Position numbers and translations under genes: made by a program. This document shows positions 30,168-41,855 of a stretch of DNA of 64,000 nucleotides, piece after piece; position 1 is the first letter of the stretch, and each line of letters starts with the position of its first letter. Below the pieces are notes generated by a model. That model saw only the letters and a program-made list of their open reading frames with translations, searched no databases and had not been told where the DNA came from. This stretch comes from Adiantum capillus-veneris. Lineage: Eukaryota > Streptophyta > Polypodiopsida > Polypodiales > Pteridaceae. The DNA lies in assembly GCA_014529385.2 (NCBI GenBank), contig CM043969.1:30214946-30278945 (forward strand), written 5' to 3'.

Positions 30168-31290
30168 TTGTGCCAATTGAATAAAGCTTATGGATTGAAT
30201 CATCCTGGGGTGGTGATTCCTCTCCATCAACAATCAGTGTTTCAATCTACACTCTCAAGGAAAGCTGCGAAATGGTTGTGCGAATACCCTGATGACCATT
30301 TCCAGACGTCTGCCAACGGATCCATAGTGTTTCTACGAAGGTTTCGAACGGAAAAGATAGTCCCTCAATATTTGGAGAAGCTTCGAACGCTTCGGCAGAA
30401 GTCATTGCCAGTGGAGGATTACGCTGCAAAATTTCGGATGCCTTTGGGGAGGGTACCTCAGGTACAAAGGCCGGCAGTCAAACTGCTGAATGATTATTTT
30501 TTGCGGGGGTCAGCAAGGATCTTAGAACGGCTATGGAAACAGTGGATAAGGTAACTACTCCACTGGATACTGTAATTGCTAGGGCTGTAGTACCACGAGA
30601 GGCTTTAGAGGATACGGAATATCCAAAGAAGTCAAAGATGAAAGACAGGAAGAAATCTCATTAGAAGTCACAGGAGAGTGGCAGTGATAGTTCGGAGTCA
30701 GGTTCCACAGTATCTGATTCCTCGGACTCAGGAAACATCAATTCGGGGAAAGAATCGGAGGAGACACTACGGAAAAAATCCCAGCGTCACGGGAAAGGTG
30801 TATCATCCGGATCGACGGAATTGGCTGCAGTGGCTAAAAGTCTGATGGAAATATGGTGTACCCAATGTCGGAATCCGGGCCATGCTGCTCAGAAATGTGC
30901 AATGAATCAGAAGTGGTGTACGATTTGCACGACCAATACTCATAATACAGTGGAATGTTATTTCAATGGCCGGGGTCGTCGGATTAGAGGGGACTCTTCT
31001 ACCTAGCAACAACCACAGATAGGGCAGGGATAAGATCATGTTGTGGTGATAACTCATGATCATACATCAGAGACGCCTGTGCAAGGTCAAGCAGGAGGAC
31101 GGGGTCAAGGGGGAGGACGAGGTCGCGGAAAAGGTGGCCGAGATCCTAATCGCCCCAAGACATGCCTTTTCTATTTGGGGGATGGACATTGGCGATCTGA
31201 GTATATTGAAGCTATGGAATAGGATCGGAAAAAGCAGGAACGCTCTGCAGGGAATCAGCCTAGTGTGGCTATGGTTTTGATTGAAGGACT
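30168..31290 (+). pseudogene. gag with two zinc knuckles (E4)
   Basis: Gag core frames (FRTEKIVPQYLEKLRTLRQK, SLPVEDYAAKF, FLRGSARI...) are followed by a Ser/Asp-rich stretch (SGSDSSESGSTVSDSSDSG). Two knuckles follow at about 30858-30960: CTQCRNPGHAAQKC and CTICTTNTHNTVEC, both CX2CX4HX4C. A Gly/Arg-rich RNA-binding-like stretch (GGRGQGGGRGRGKGG) comes next at about 31098. Several frameshifts and stops break it. Confidence 0.8.
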
Positions 31291-31699
31291 GGAGGAGTCT
31301 GACCCAGTGGTTTCATTAATCACGCGATCAGGTAAAAGTGTGGTTCCAATTCCGGATTGGACGGTTCAGGAAGAAGTGCGGAAAAAGACGGTGTCCTGGT
31401 TGCCACAATCCGCACCATCAGTGAAGACAGCAGGACCATGGACATCGACTATGCCATCGACTGTGGGTCTGGAAACAAAGGAAGGGAAAGCTGGAAAGGA
31501 TGATATTAAAGAACAGGAGGAGTGGAATTCAGTTTGGAAAGAGGTTCTCATGTCACCAATTCATGTACCTCTGGGTTTATTACTGAAATTAGTCCGGAAT
31601 TTCCATAATGCGTTGCTACGACAATTGGCCACTGAGCTGCGGGAAGTCGCCATTGGGAAGGTTGAAAGCGAGGATGATGATTCAGTCCCGTGACGGATT

Positions 31700-32148
31700 T
31701 TATTTGACGGATTTTATGAGGATTTTTCTGGATGATCTCAGTGTTTTTGGAGCACAATTGGAGCATTTGAAACAATTACGGTTATGCTTTATGAAATGCA
31801 GAGAGGTGAAATTCAGTTTGAATCCTTTAAAGTGTGCATTTTCTATCCGCAGTGGCGGGTTACTTGGGCATATCATTTCTGAAGATGGTATTTCTGTGGA
31901 TCCGGATAAAATTTCCGCAATTAGGGAAGCGCCTGCACCGCGGAACCAGAAGCAATGTCAGATTTTCCTAGGTCAAGCCCGATGGCATGGGAGGCATTTG
32001 CGGTTTGTCGCGCATTTCGCAATCCCGATTACTCAAGCAGCTCATGGTATAGATTTTGAATGGACACCGGAATGTGATTTGGCTTTTCGGAGATTAAAAC
32101 TGCAGCTATCCAAAGCTCCGATTATCCTGGCACCAAATTGGGGTGAGG
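31700..32148 (+). pseudogene. reverse transcriptase palm/thumb fragment (E4)
   Basis: A frame running from about 31608 includes FMRIFLDDLSVFG (catalytic FLDD), LGHIISEDGISVDPDKI and [17 protein letters not shown] fingers and protease are absent upstream, where gag-like sequence joins directly, and RNase H is absent downstream. Confidence 0.85.
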
Positions 32149-32188
32149 ATTGGTTCTCCAATCACAGCTCGATTGGTTCTCCAATCTG
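32149..32188 (+). repeat. short duplication at the RT-integrase deletion junction
   Basis: GATTGGTTCTCCAATC occurs at 32149-32164 and 32173-32188. It sits exactly where RT sequence changes to integrase sequence, so it marks the join left by an internal deletion. Confidence 0.75.
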
Positions 32189-33250
32189 GATTATGGTGGC
32201 CCACATTGTTTCAGGATGCAAGAAATTATGTGCAACAGTGTGATGTGTGTCAGCGGTTGGGGCAACCTACCAAACGGTCCAGAATGCCTTTTCAGCCAGT
32301 TCTACCTTTGGAGCCTTTTCAAAGGTGGGGTTTGGATTTTGTTGGTCCTTTTAAACCAGTGGCAGCTCACACAAGAATTAAGTATATCTTGACAGCCACG
32401 GATTACGCTACCAAATGGGTGAAGGCATAGCCTTTGAAAGACAACACTTCAGTTTCTGTGGCGGGATGCTTATATAAGGATATCTTTTCTAGATATGGCT
32501 GCCCTATTGAGTTGGTTAGTGACAGGGGAAGTCATTTTTTGAATAAGGTGATGGAGAGAATGCTACGGTTCTATTTTGTATTACACAAGAAATCTTCTCC
32601 ATATTATCCTCAGGCGAATGGGCAAGCAGAATCAACTAATAAGCAATTGATTCGGATTTTAACAAAGTTGGTGAATATGCATCGGACGGATTGGGATGTG
32701 AAACTTCCTTCCGCCTTATGAGCCTATCGGACAGCTTATAAAGTGGCAACAGGATTGATTCCTTTTAAGTTGGCATTTGGCATGGAGGCAATCACTCTGG
32801 TTGAGCATGTGATTCCGAGTATGCGGATGTTGATTGTGGATCGGCTTCTTCCGGAGGATTCTGTGATTTATCGATTGGATGTTTTGCAAGAATTGGATGA
32901 AGGAGGCTGAATAGTTTTGCGGTGCTGCAGGATCTACATTCTAGGCGGAAAAAATGGTTGGATCGCCTGAAAGCACGGCAATTTGTTCGGGGACAGCTGG
33001 TCATTGTCTTCAATTCCCGTCTCGGGAAGATGCCGGGGAAGCTTAAATTACGGTGGTCAGGACCATTCTGGACTTTTCAAGCGTGCGGACCCATATCTTT
33101 TTATTTGGCGGATTTAAGGGGGGAGGTTATTTCTGTGCCGGTCAATGGTTTTAGACTGCGCCATTATGTTTCACCTACCACGATTCAGTGCCCCTTTGCT
33201 ATGGTACAAGAGCCGGAAGCCGCCCTAATCATGATTGGGGATTCTTTTGC
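32165..33250 (+). pseudogene. integrase (E4)
   Basis: Includes the end of the zinc domain ([11 protein letters not shown]), catalytic blocks [22 protein letters not shown] and ANGQAESTNKQL (D, D, E all visible), then WDVKLPSAL-stop-AYRTAYK and a C-terminal domain (LKLRWSGPFWTFQA, YLADLRGEV, VNGFRLRHY). Stops at 32428 and 32719 break it. The zinc-domain His residues were lost in the deletion. Confidence 0.85.
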
Positions 33251-33494
33251 ATGCAATCTTGGAAAACGGGGAAGGATCTATGATGGTTGTGACACCGTGG
33301 ATCGCCCTATTTTAAGAACTCATTGTGGAAAGGTTACTACTGCATGCACACGATTTTTATTGTGGTTCTCTTGTTTCGTGTGTCGTGCGCTCTTAGTGCT
33401 TTACTCTCTGCTCCTTCATCTCATAGACACCATGACAGCTTCCCTTCTGCAATGTGTCTCTTTCACTCCCGTGCAGCAGCTCGCGCTTCGATGA

Positions 33495-35478
33495 GTGGAC
33501 GCATGGCTGCATGACTTGCGGCTGCTTGTGTTCGCCAAACTGGATTGGCAAGGAATCCCAGCTCACCCGCAAGCAACAGGTTTGATTGAGCAACTCACTG
33601 CTGGCGATATGGTGGTCCTGAATAATCAGCAGATTCAATTGACAGCAGAAAGGATTTCAAGGTGTTGTTGTTTTCCCAAAGATGGCGTGGTGCGCGCCTC
33701 TCATGTGATCCCTGTTGCAGATGTAGAACAAGAATTTGGTTTGAAGGTCAAAGGGGAGTATAAACTGCCAGAGTTGTCAGATGTAGCAACCAGGGATGCA
33801 TATAGGTGGTTTCTCAAGGCCATTTGGCTGTAGGCCAAAACTTATACCATTTCGACCCGAGCAAGAAATGTGTTGCATTCGACCAACTTTGGGCCAGTAG
33901 CTTGGGCAGCGGTGGTCAAAAAATGAATGTTGGCGGAATGCCAATGAGTAATGGCACAATTGGGGAGGAATACCCTAACCAATACAAAGGTGGGCCAACT
34001 GCTCACATTGATTTTTCCGTTGAGAGAAGTTTTTCCTCTCGCCCTGCGTCCTCTCTGCCACTTTGAAGATGATCGCTTGATAGTCCAAGGCACTAATACT
34101 CTGCTGTCGCAAACACAAAGCTTGGCAGTGCCGGCTGAGAGGGAAACACAGCAACAACAGGTGGGCATTGGGGATTTGCCTGGTCCATCTACAGCAATGG
34201 TATCTTCTGGAGCCCAAGAGATGGCCACTGCAGGTGCAGGATCAGCAAGCCGCAAGCGTGGCAGGGAGGAACAACAATTTTCGACACCAACTCCGACAAC
34301 TACATCTCTTGTTTCGGAAGATTCTACGGTGGCTCGCTGGCGTCACTGAAAGCAGGAGAGAGTGACTAATGCTACCCCTTTGTGGACGAGCTCTTCTCCG
34401 AGCTCTTCTCCAGCTGTGGATGTCCCCGCTCAACCAGAAACTTCGGTACTACTAATGCGGGTGCCTCAACGGGAGGTACTCTCTCCGCAGTGCTACCCTG
34501 GGAGGCTACGGCATCAGTGACCCTTGCTGACCAATTACAAGCATGCGGCACATTTTTTAGTAGACTTGCAGAGTCTATTCACGCGGCCTGGCTAGCCCCA
34601 GCCACAGAGGGATGAGTCAATAGTTGGAAGCGCAGGTAGCGGCTTCGCAGACTCGCATTGCCGAGTTAACCACTCAGAATGAAGAGCTGACTGCCACAAC
34701 TCGCCAGCAAGGGGCGGAAATACAAATGTTAAGAGAGGCTAATGCTGAGTTTGTGGCCTCTATCCAACAGGAACTTCTTCAGTTGAGAACACAGCATAGC
34801 CTAGCCTCCTACTTAGCCTCGCACCTTGGCGATGTAATGCTCAACATAGCTGATTTGGACGCATTGGCAGTGGAGATGCAAGAAGATCTCCGTATTTTTT
34901 TAGATAATCAATTACAAAGCTGGAGCACACGCTTGGCTGCTGAGGTGAGAGCACAACCACCCACTCAATAGGTTGTGGTGCACCAACCCGAGTCATCCAA
35001 CACTGAGAGAGGTAAGAGTGTTGTTCCCAAGGGTTTTGATGTTGCTGATTGGGCACAAGCTACAGAGGATTGTGCTGAAGCCCAGGCTTATGTATCTCAT
35101 TTGCAGAAAATGATTCGTCGATTTCGTAAGAAGCGCCGCAAGGTCTGTTTTTGGGTGGAGACCTTAGCTCATTCTTTTTCTCTCAGTCTACCACCTTGAC
35201 CTCCATTTTGGTCTTCTCTTAATAGATACCTTTCTTGCTATTATCCGTTACATACACCTCTTGCTCCTCTACCACAGCCGCCTCAATCTATCTCTTTGCC
35301 AACGCAGTTCATTCCTCGGGCTGCCTGGCCGGAACAAATTGAGATAGATCCACATCTTCTGGATGAGTTCTATCGGGCACATACTACAGATTTTAGAGGA
35401 TTTGGCTATATTGATATTTCCTCTTCACCAGAGCAGAGTGCAGAGCAACCAACGGAACCTTCCAACTGGAGGCGCTGA
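33495..35478 (+). pseudogene. ORF3 after integrase (E4)
   Basis: About 660 codons spread over frames at 33495-33833, 33951-34349, 34382-34615, 34624-34971, 34975-35199 and 35296-35478. The N-terminal part has DMVVLNNQQIQLTAERISR and CCFPKDGVV, a pattern like the 'putative plant transposon protein' domain of Athila-type ORFs (VRG..I.L....I....FP). It is followed by a Ser/Thr/Gln-rich middle, a coiled coil (34624-34770, RIAELTTQNEELTATTRQQ) and a basic stretch (MIRRFRKKRRK). E5 ORF3 has the same order of parts. The role is unknown; a particle or envelope-like role is only a guess. Confidence 0.65.
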
Positions 35479-35512
35479 GTGTGGGTTCACGCAATCCACC
35501 GTGTCTACTAAA

Positions 35513-35889
35513 TGTTACGGCATTAGCTGCACATGCGGTCCTGCGGAGGTCTGGACACTGCGGTATGTGGTGGCAGTAGCGGCAGTTCCTCACGGGATAT
35601 CATGGGACAGGAGTGTGTGCACCGTTCTCGATCTGCGCTGGAGCAGCGATTGTATATGGAGGGGCATACCTGTCTTTTGATGTAACTTAACCAATCTCTA
35701 TGATATTCATGGCATCTACTATGGTAACTCTGAGTCTGGAATACACATGAATGAAGCAAGAGGTGTTCTGTGCCTGTGTACTGTGTACTTCCTTCTCTTG
35801 TCATTCTATATGTTGATGTTCATATAATATAGTTGCGGGTAATCATTCCCGTAATGCATATTGCTCCAATGCGGGCAATAGCCATTACA
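35513..35889 (+). repeat. E4 3' LTR
   Basis: Starts TGTTACGGCATTAGC and ends AGCCATTACA, partner of 29360-29755. No clear polypurine tract abuts it; the nearest purine-rich run is GGAGGCGCTGAGTGTGGG at 35468-35485. Confidence 0.85.
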
Positions 35890-38755
35890 CCTATTTTCTC
35901 AGGCTCATTCAAAACTTGTATGCATGTGAGTAGCATCCTGCAGGTCTTATATAACATTGCACAGGAGATATCTAACAGACTCTTGAAGAATGACATGGCG
36001 CCCGTTAGGGTTTTCAGCATGTATTCCTTTGTCGCTTGGCCTCTCTCTGGAGCTTGTAGCCTCGGAAAGTTGAGCCAAGTTGGCCTCTTCTTCTATAGTG
36101 CTTCATGCGCTTGCCATGTCCTTACTCTGGGTATAGGACAGAATTTTGGATCTCTTTGTAGGGTTGCAGGTGCTCTTGTGAACAGAATCAGGTATCTCAG
36201 ATTCTTTTTCAGCCAGCTTAACCTCCACTTTGGGTGGTCTTTATCTTCGCCATCTTCTTGCATATCCTTGTAAAACCTTTCTTTTATCTATAATAGTTCT
36301 ACTTTAATGAGAGGCTACGGCAGGGATTGTTGGTGCCTTTGAGCATTGATCTAATGGGGAGTGAGTTGAGTGACGTTGATAGAGTGGAAAACTCTCAAGT
36401 CCCAATCCATAGCAGCCTTCCACTGCTCATCCACCTCTAAGGTGATCTTCTCCTTTAGTGCGTCTTCTTTATCTTTTGACAGCTGGACCATTGGCACTAT
36501 ATCTGCATGTGTGATGTGAATCTGAAAATCTTCATCACCACTCGGCTGTACTGTGGACTGCGTCTCAAACTGAGCAAATGAGATCGAGGGTTTGTCTATT
36601 TGTGGCGGCTCTGAAGTGCCTGCCTCTTCCTACATATCTAACTTTCCATCTCTGAGGAGTTGATTTATCCGCTTGAGTTCTGCTATCTCCTTTAGGAGCT
36701 CCTCTTCTCTTTGAGCCCGCATCAGTGCCAGGTCCCTCCGCTGTGACTATTCAAGATTTAGTTTTAGTTCTAGGTCTTTGTTTTCTTTTCAAGTGCCTTG
36801 TACACTTCATCAGTTCCCTTGGTCGAGGCCATGATTGGGTTTTCTCTAATTTGCCGTAAGAAAATGGCGTGATCATTGATTCTCTGTTTAGAATATTGCA
36901 AAGAAGCATTGGCAACATCTAACTGCACTTGAATTTTTTGAGCTGACAGAGAGGTCGTAAGAAGTTCATTTGTGACTTCTGTCAGTTGCTCGTCTTTTAC
37001 CTTGAAGGCATTAGATAATTTGGTGAGGAGATCACCTAGCTCCTCCATTTCTTTTTGTTGTTTATCTCTAGCTATCTGATGCTCATCCGCTTTTGCCTTC
37101 AGCTGTTGCACTTGCCTTTGGAGATCAGTGATGGTAATCATCCTGTCTTCTAGCTCTCCTTGAAGAGCGTTGATCACCATTTCCACTTCCTTCGCCTTTG
37201 TGTTGTGGTTCAAATCTACTGAACAAAGTCTCTCCATCATTTCCTGCATCAGACGTGCATAGTCATTGACCTATATTATAACTTCATCATTTGTCTGTCA
37301 CTCCTCCTGTCGTGCCAGTTGGGATGTGCCTGCAGCCTCGTGTGTTGCTTCTTGCTGCATCATAATTGTTCGTGGTTCTTGTGTGGAGGTAGATGGTCGA
37401 TCTTCTTCTTGGCCATCCTGAGGCTTTGATGCCTCGATAGTTTCTCGCTGAGTAGAAGTGGATGGTGTTGTCTCAACCCTTGTTGTCTCTTCAGGTGCCG
37501 GCCTTTCTTCCTTCTCTGGCTCGGGCTCCATCTCATGTGCAGTGGTAGGCTCTTTTTTGGCGTTTGCTTCCTTATCAGTTTCTTGTTCCAATCGACTTGT
37601 CTTTTCCTCTTCCGGATTTTGAGTCTCTTCTACTACATTCTCCTGTTCCGAATCTGCTTCTTTTTCTTTGTGTCCGTTGGGGTGGTCAGCTTGTGTAGAT
37701 GTTGTTCGTTGAGTAGACTTAAAATCTTTCTCTTTTTCAAGCTCTGCTTCTTCATTGGTATCCTTGCCTACACGTGATGGTGGTGGGCTAGGCATGGGAT
37801 GGTCTTATTGTTCCGGAGGCAGTGAGGTGGGTCGGGGAGATCCATGGCTTTGCTCTTGTGTATCTGTTTCCTCAGCTTTCTTTGCAGCTTCTTTTGTCTC
37901 TTTCAGCTTGTGGAGAGAGTTTTGCTGCCAAAATCCATGTATTCTGATCAAGGGCAGGTGGTAGGTTGTCGGCCAAGCAAATGGAATGGTACGCTATTCT
38001 AGTCAACATCTCTTGCGTGCCATAGTATGTGATTCTGCCTTCCTTCCTGGTGCCCTTCAAGGTTGTCAAGACATATTGTGTGTGGTCCACAGGCTGCCTT
38101 GTTGTCGACTTAAGAACCTAAGTGAAGGTGGTGGCCATGGCGTGATTTGGTGTAGTGTACCTCGGTGGCTTTTTTGCCAGAAAATGCAAGTGTTGATGGT
38201 ACAAACCGGATGGCTCTTCCACCTGTTTGTGGATAAGATTGGTGAATGTAGCTACGGCTGTCTCCTTGGTAAATGTGCCTGTAGTTTTCCTGTCTCTTGC
38301 CCACATGGTCATTCCTTCAATGGGAAATCTGAGTGCCACTGCCACTATCTCTTTTGTGATTACTACCTCGACCTTGTTCCCAATGGTGTCGGATATTTTT
38401 GCGGTTTCGTCCTCTTTGATGGTGGATAGAATCTCAAAGCTTTCTGAAAGTCCACTCCGCAAGGCTCTTGTTCGTAGAAATGCCTGAGCCCCAACCTGCA
38501 GTTAGCCTCTTTGGTCTCTGGCTTGGCAGCTACATCATAGACCTCTTTAGGCAGGAGTTGCAACTCCACCTGATGTCCCTCTTCACTCCTGAACCTGCCA
38601 GTGAAGGCCATGGTGTGGTGTTCTTCCAGCTATTCTCTAGAAAGGTAAGATGCCTTTGCTGCTTTGACCTACTCGGGGTCTAGTTTATACGCAGGTATGT
38701 CTTGTAGTTTCTCTTTCTTGTTTAGCTTCTTCTTGGCCCTCTCTGCTGCTTGCAT
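35890..38755 (-). pseudogene. ORF3 of E5, N-terminal and coiled-coil part
   Basis: Begins at about 38755 (MQAAERAKKKLNKKEKLQD) and runs leftwards through several broken frames. Parts in order: RFRSEEGHQVELQLL, then a block with TIGNKVEVVITKEIVAVALRFP, similar in pattern to the ORF3 N-domain of E4; TYYGTQEMLTRIAYHSICLADN; a Glu/Lys/Thr-rich low-complexity segment (37298-37795); and a long coiled coil (36770-37249, DRMITITDLQRQVQQLKAKAD). The C-terminal part runs to the E4 insertion. Combined with 28970-29365 it would be roughly 1000 residues. Function unknown. Confidence 0.65.
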
Positions 38756-38940
38756 TGCTCCTATTCAGTGAATAGAGTGCAAAGTTAGCAGATTTGTCAG
38801 ACTTTTCTCTGGAATGTCCTTTTAGATTGAATTGCTGACAACTTGGTCCAAATTGCTTCAAATCAATTTTTGAACAAGCAAAGATGTATAAATCCTGTAA
38901 GGAGCAAACTGTATGGTCAAAACAAAAATTTGCAACCAAA

Positions 38941-39537
38941 GTAAATAATTGCAATTATTTACAACTGAGAAAAATTTCCAACTTTTTGAAAACTTGACTT
39001 TATAGGCTTGAAGTTATACCCAATACATGCTCTGAGTGAATTATGGGCTCATTTGGATGCACAGGGTGAGAATGGTACCAGTATTTGGATTTTGGTCTCT
39101 GAAATAGTAGATATAAAGAAAATTTGAGATTTTGAACTCCAAATTGATTCAAAGTTGGCTAGTGGGTTTATCATAACATGTACTTTGGATTATGGCAAAA
39201 TATCAAAATTCCCCAATTTTGACCAAAAAGTAAATACTCGTGATTATTAACTTTTCTTTCAAAATTGATATTTTTTTGGTACAAATTGGTTCTAGGCATA
39301 GTATAGACCTTGGGTATGAGATCTGAGGTGATTTGGATCAAGAAAAGTTGTTCATAGCCCAAATTTTGGCTTGAAAAGACTTCTTTGCATTTTTTTGGTA
39401 ATTTTACAAGTAATGGGTGGTCATTTTGGCTCATACTTGATTTTTGGCATGTAATAGGTGTGTACACATGATAGGTGAGATGATTTGACAATTTCCAAGA
39501 AAAACTGATGCAAAAATAAATAATCGTGATTATTAAC
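38941..39537. repeat. palindromic tandem units, left block (E5 spacer)
   Basis: Three copies of a 22-nt palindrome start at 38941 (perfect, half-site GTAAATAATTG), 39230 and 39516 (half-site TAAATAATCG), so the spacing is 289 and 286 bp. The sequence between copies is A/T-rich with recurring phrases such as TTTTGGTC and CAAATTT, consistent with diverged tandem units. They lie upstream of ORF3 on the minus strand. Confidence 0.85.
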
Positions 39538-40670
39538 TTCAGTGACAAAAACTTTGCAAAACCCACAAATTTTAACCTAGACATGTTTCATAAACCTAAT
39601 ACAAGTCCTAAATTGAATTTGGTCAAGTTTGGTCATGCCGGCATCACTTTGTGCTTTGTCGACTCTGAAATCACCCTTTCTAGTGACTACTCTGTCTGTT
39701 GGGTTGGTCGGTCAACTTTGAGGCTTTGGACTTGTCTGTAACGTAGTCGTGAAGCAATCTGTCCAATTTTGGCTCATTTGGAGTCAGTTTGGCCTCGTAT
39801 GTCGATTTTGATGTTTTGTAACCTTCGAGCTATTTTCTGCTTTTCGAGGGCTTTGATTGATGGATTTCACCAAACAATCATATACATTATATATGGACCT
39901 CATTAGCAAGCCATCTGTGGAGTCAAGTCGGAATTCTGGCATTTGCCAAAAACCTAACTTTTCTACTGGGGACCCCCTTGACCCCAGTCGAGTGGTCATT
40001 TTATGGTATAGAAAAGTTCTATTATGTTAGGTCATGCTATGGTTCAAATCCCATCCAATTTGGTCGAGCTGGCAGGCCGCTATGGTCAGTTTTAGGTCGT
40101 AGGTCTTGTGCATTGCTCGTTTTCTAGGGTTTTTTATAAGGCTTTAGACTAGCTACCAACTGTACAAAATGGATCATTATCGAGTAAAGAACTTACCCCT
40201 CATGTCTCGTGTGAGACGGCGCTTAAAATGGTCAACTATGGGCTCCGAAAAAATCGCTCAAAAGAGGCCGAAATCTCTCTCTACAAGGGCTTCAAGTGGA
40301 AATGAAGTGGTTTTAGCCTACCTCGGATATCTATACCCGGACTTCGCAAACCAAATTTCCCCAGATTCCCCCATTAGTCCTACTAGGCCATGAAATCTAT
40401 GTTAGACTCAAAAATTTCCCTGATCAGATTCCTGTAGCTCATTCTGCAAGAATTTCGCAAAAGTAGGCGTGGCCGCCTAATTTAGACTTCTCGCTTCCAT
40501 CTTTTGATTTCATTGAAAATTTTTGTGCTTGTCCGGCTTGTCTTTCTGATCACGATTTTGTCTTCCATTTTTCCATCTTAGCTTCCTTGCTATTTATTAT
40601 TCATTTTGACCTGTTCATTTGAAAAAATCAAAGAAAATAGCAAAATGCTCTCAAAAAGTAAAGTAAAAAT
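39538..40670. other. E5 spacer without recognised gene
   Basis: A/T-rich, with phrases such as GGTCAAGTTTGGTCATGCCGG that resemble the palindromic units but without clear palindromes. No coding signal is visible on either strand. Confidence 0.6.
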
Positions 40671-40793
40671 TTAATAATTAAGAAAATCCCTTGAAAAGAA
40701 TAGCTTTATTGGTTTTGTTGGATTTCTTCATTTTTTTAATAATTAAGAAAATCCCTTGAAAAGAATAGCTTTATTGGTTTTGTTGGATTTCTT
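40671..40793. repeat. 65-bp tandem duplication
   Basis: The unit containing AATTAAGAAAATCCCTTGAA occurs twice with a 65-bp period and essentially no differences, so the duplication is recent. It directly precedes the hairpin at 40791. Confidence 0.9.
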
Positions 40794-40824
40794 TTATCAT
40801 TTTTGTCAACAAAAATGATAAAAG
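40791..40824. repeat. perfect 34-nt inverted repeat
   Basis: CTTTTATCATTTTTGT and its exact reverse complement are separated by CA. It could form a hairpin in RNA of either strand. It lies at the left edge of the unassigned block near E8 and might mark an end of a small element. Confidence 0.85.
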
Positions 40825-41018
40825 ATACCCAAAAAAGGACTATTTTTTATGATTTATTGATAGTATGTACACTATTTACACTCATCGGAAAGATATTATC
40901 AGTGAATTTTCCCTTGATGATGAGTTATAAGGGCATTATTAGGTAATTTTGCAAAAAAACACACGTTACCATGGAACGTTTCCTCCCTCTTCAAACATTG
41001 CCCTTAATTACCAAGTAC

Positions 41019-41855
41019 TTAGTGCCCTTCCATCCCTCCTAGATGGCGTACTCTGGGATGACTGTGTGCATGGGTTGAACATTTGTGTCTATGCAAAGCC
41101 ATGATTGGCTCTACTATGATATGAAGATCAATGAAATTCAAACCAATATGTTGTGCAAGAGTTGGGTCTTGAGTAGTTAACTCAAGGGTTCCCGATGTCG
41201 AGGTTTGCTGCTGATGTCTTCCAAAGAGCAAATCTTGTAGCTTTTGTGCTCTCTGTTTGATTGTACCCTTAGGGTGCTTTAGCACTTTGATTGCTTGAGC
41301 TGTTGGTATCACTTTTGATTGTTGTCGAGCTTTTTCTCCCCATTGGTAGCTCAGTCGGCTTGGGGTTGCATGGTGTGGTGGAGTCTGTTGAGACTTAACT
41401 CGCCATTGCTTGATTGGTTTCACCGGTTGTGGAGAAGATAAGTGCTCTTTTTTCTTCCAAACCATTTTCATGCTAGGTTCCTTGCTCGAAGATGCTCGAT
41501 TCTGTGTTCAAACCCTTGGAACCTTCTTTTGTTTCGTCGGCGGTGAAGTTTTAGGCACCCAGATCTGATTCGGATTATCCATAAGCTATGCTTTTGGTAC
41601 CCAAATTTTCCTGACTCCTTGCATGCTACATGTAGCATTTGATTATCGAGGGGATGGAGAAGATTGGCTTCGCGGATTGGTCTATTGATTGCTTCTTTTC
41701 CATTCCTCCTTGCTTGGTGCAATTGGAAAGATGAGTTGCCCTCCTTTAGGTGATAGCTTTATTTGATTCGTATCCCAATCTGGTAATGCTTTGTATGTAT
41801 GCATCCAAGGAATTCCAAGAATCAATGGCCATGCCCTTTCAACCTTGGGTGGCCA
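41019..41855 (-). pseudogene. protease C-terminal fragment and basic downstream segment
   Basis: At about 41790-41850 the minus strand reads RAWPLILGIPWMHTYKALPD, a retropepsin flap-region motif (ILGxPW). It is followed leftwards by frames at 41468-41722 and 41019-41471 that are basic and Gln/Lys-rich (RLSYQWGEKARQQSKV). It is joined upstream to the direct repeat that carries the presumptive N-terminal half. It is not the same protease as 45931-46468. Parent element not assigned. Confidence 0.55.

Larger units (their letters stand above)
29360..35889 (+). mobile_element. E4: gypsy element with 3' coiled-coil ORF
   Basis: A plus-strand 6.5 kb element inside ORF3 of E5. LTRs of about 0.38-0.40 kb share CATTAGC(C/T)GCACATGCGGTC and end GGCAATAGCCATTACA. 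The interior has gag with zinc knuckles, an RT fragment, integrase and a large 3' ORF, but protease, most of RT and RNase H are lost by internal deletion. I found no convincing target-site duplication. Confidence 0.85.
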
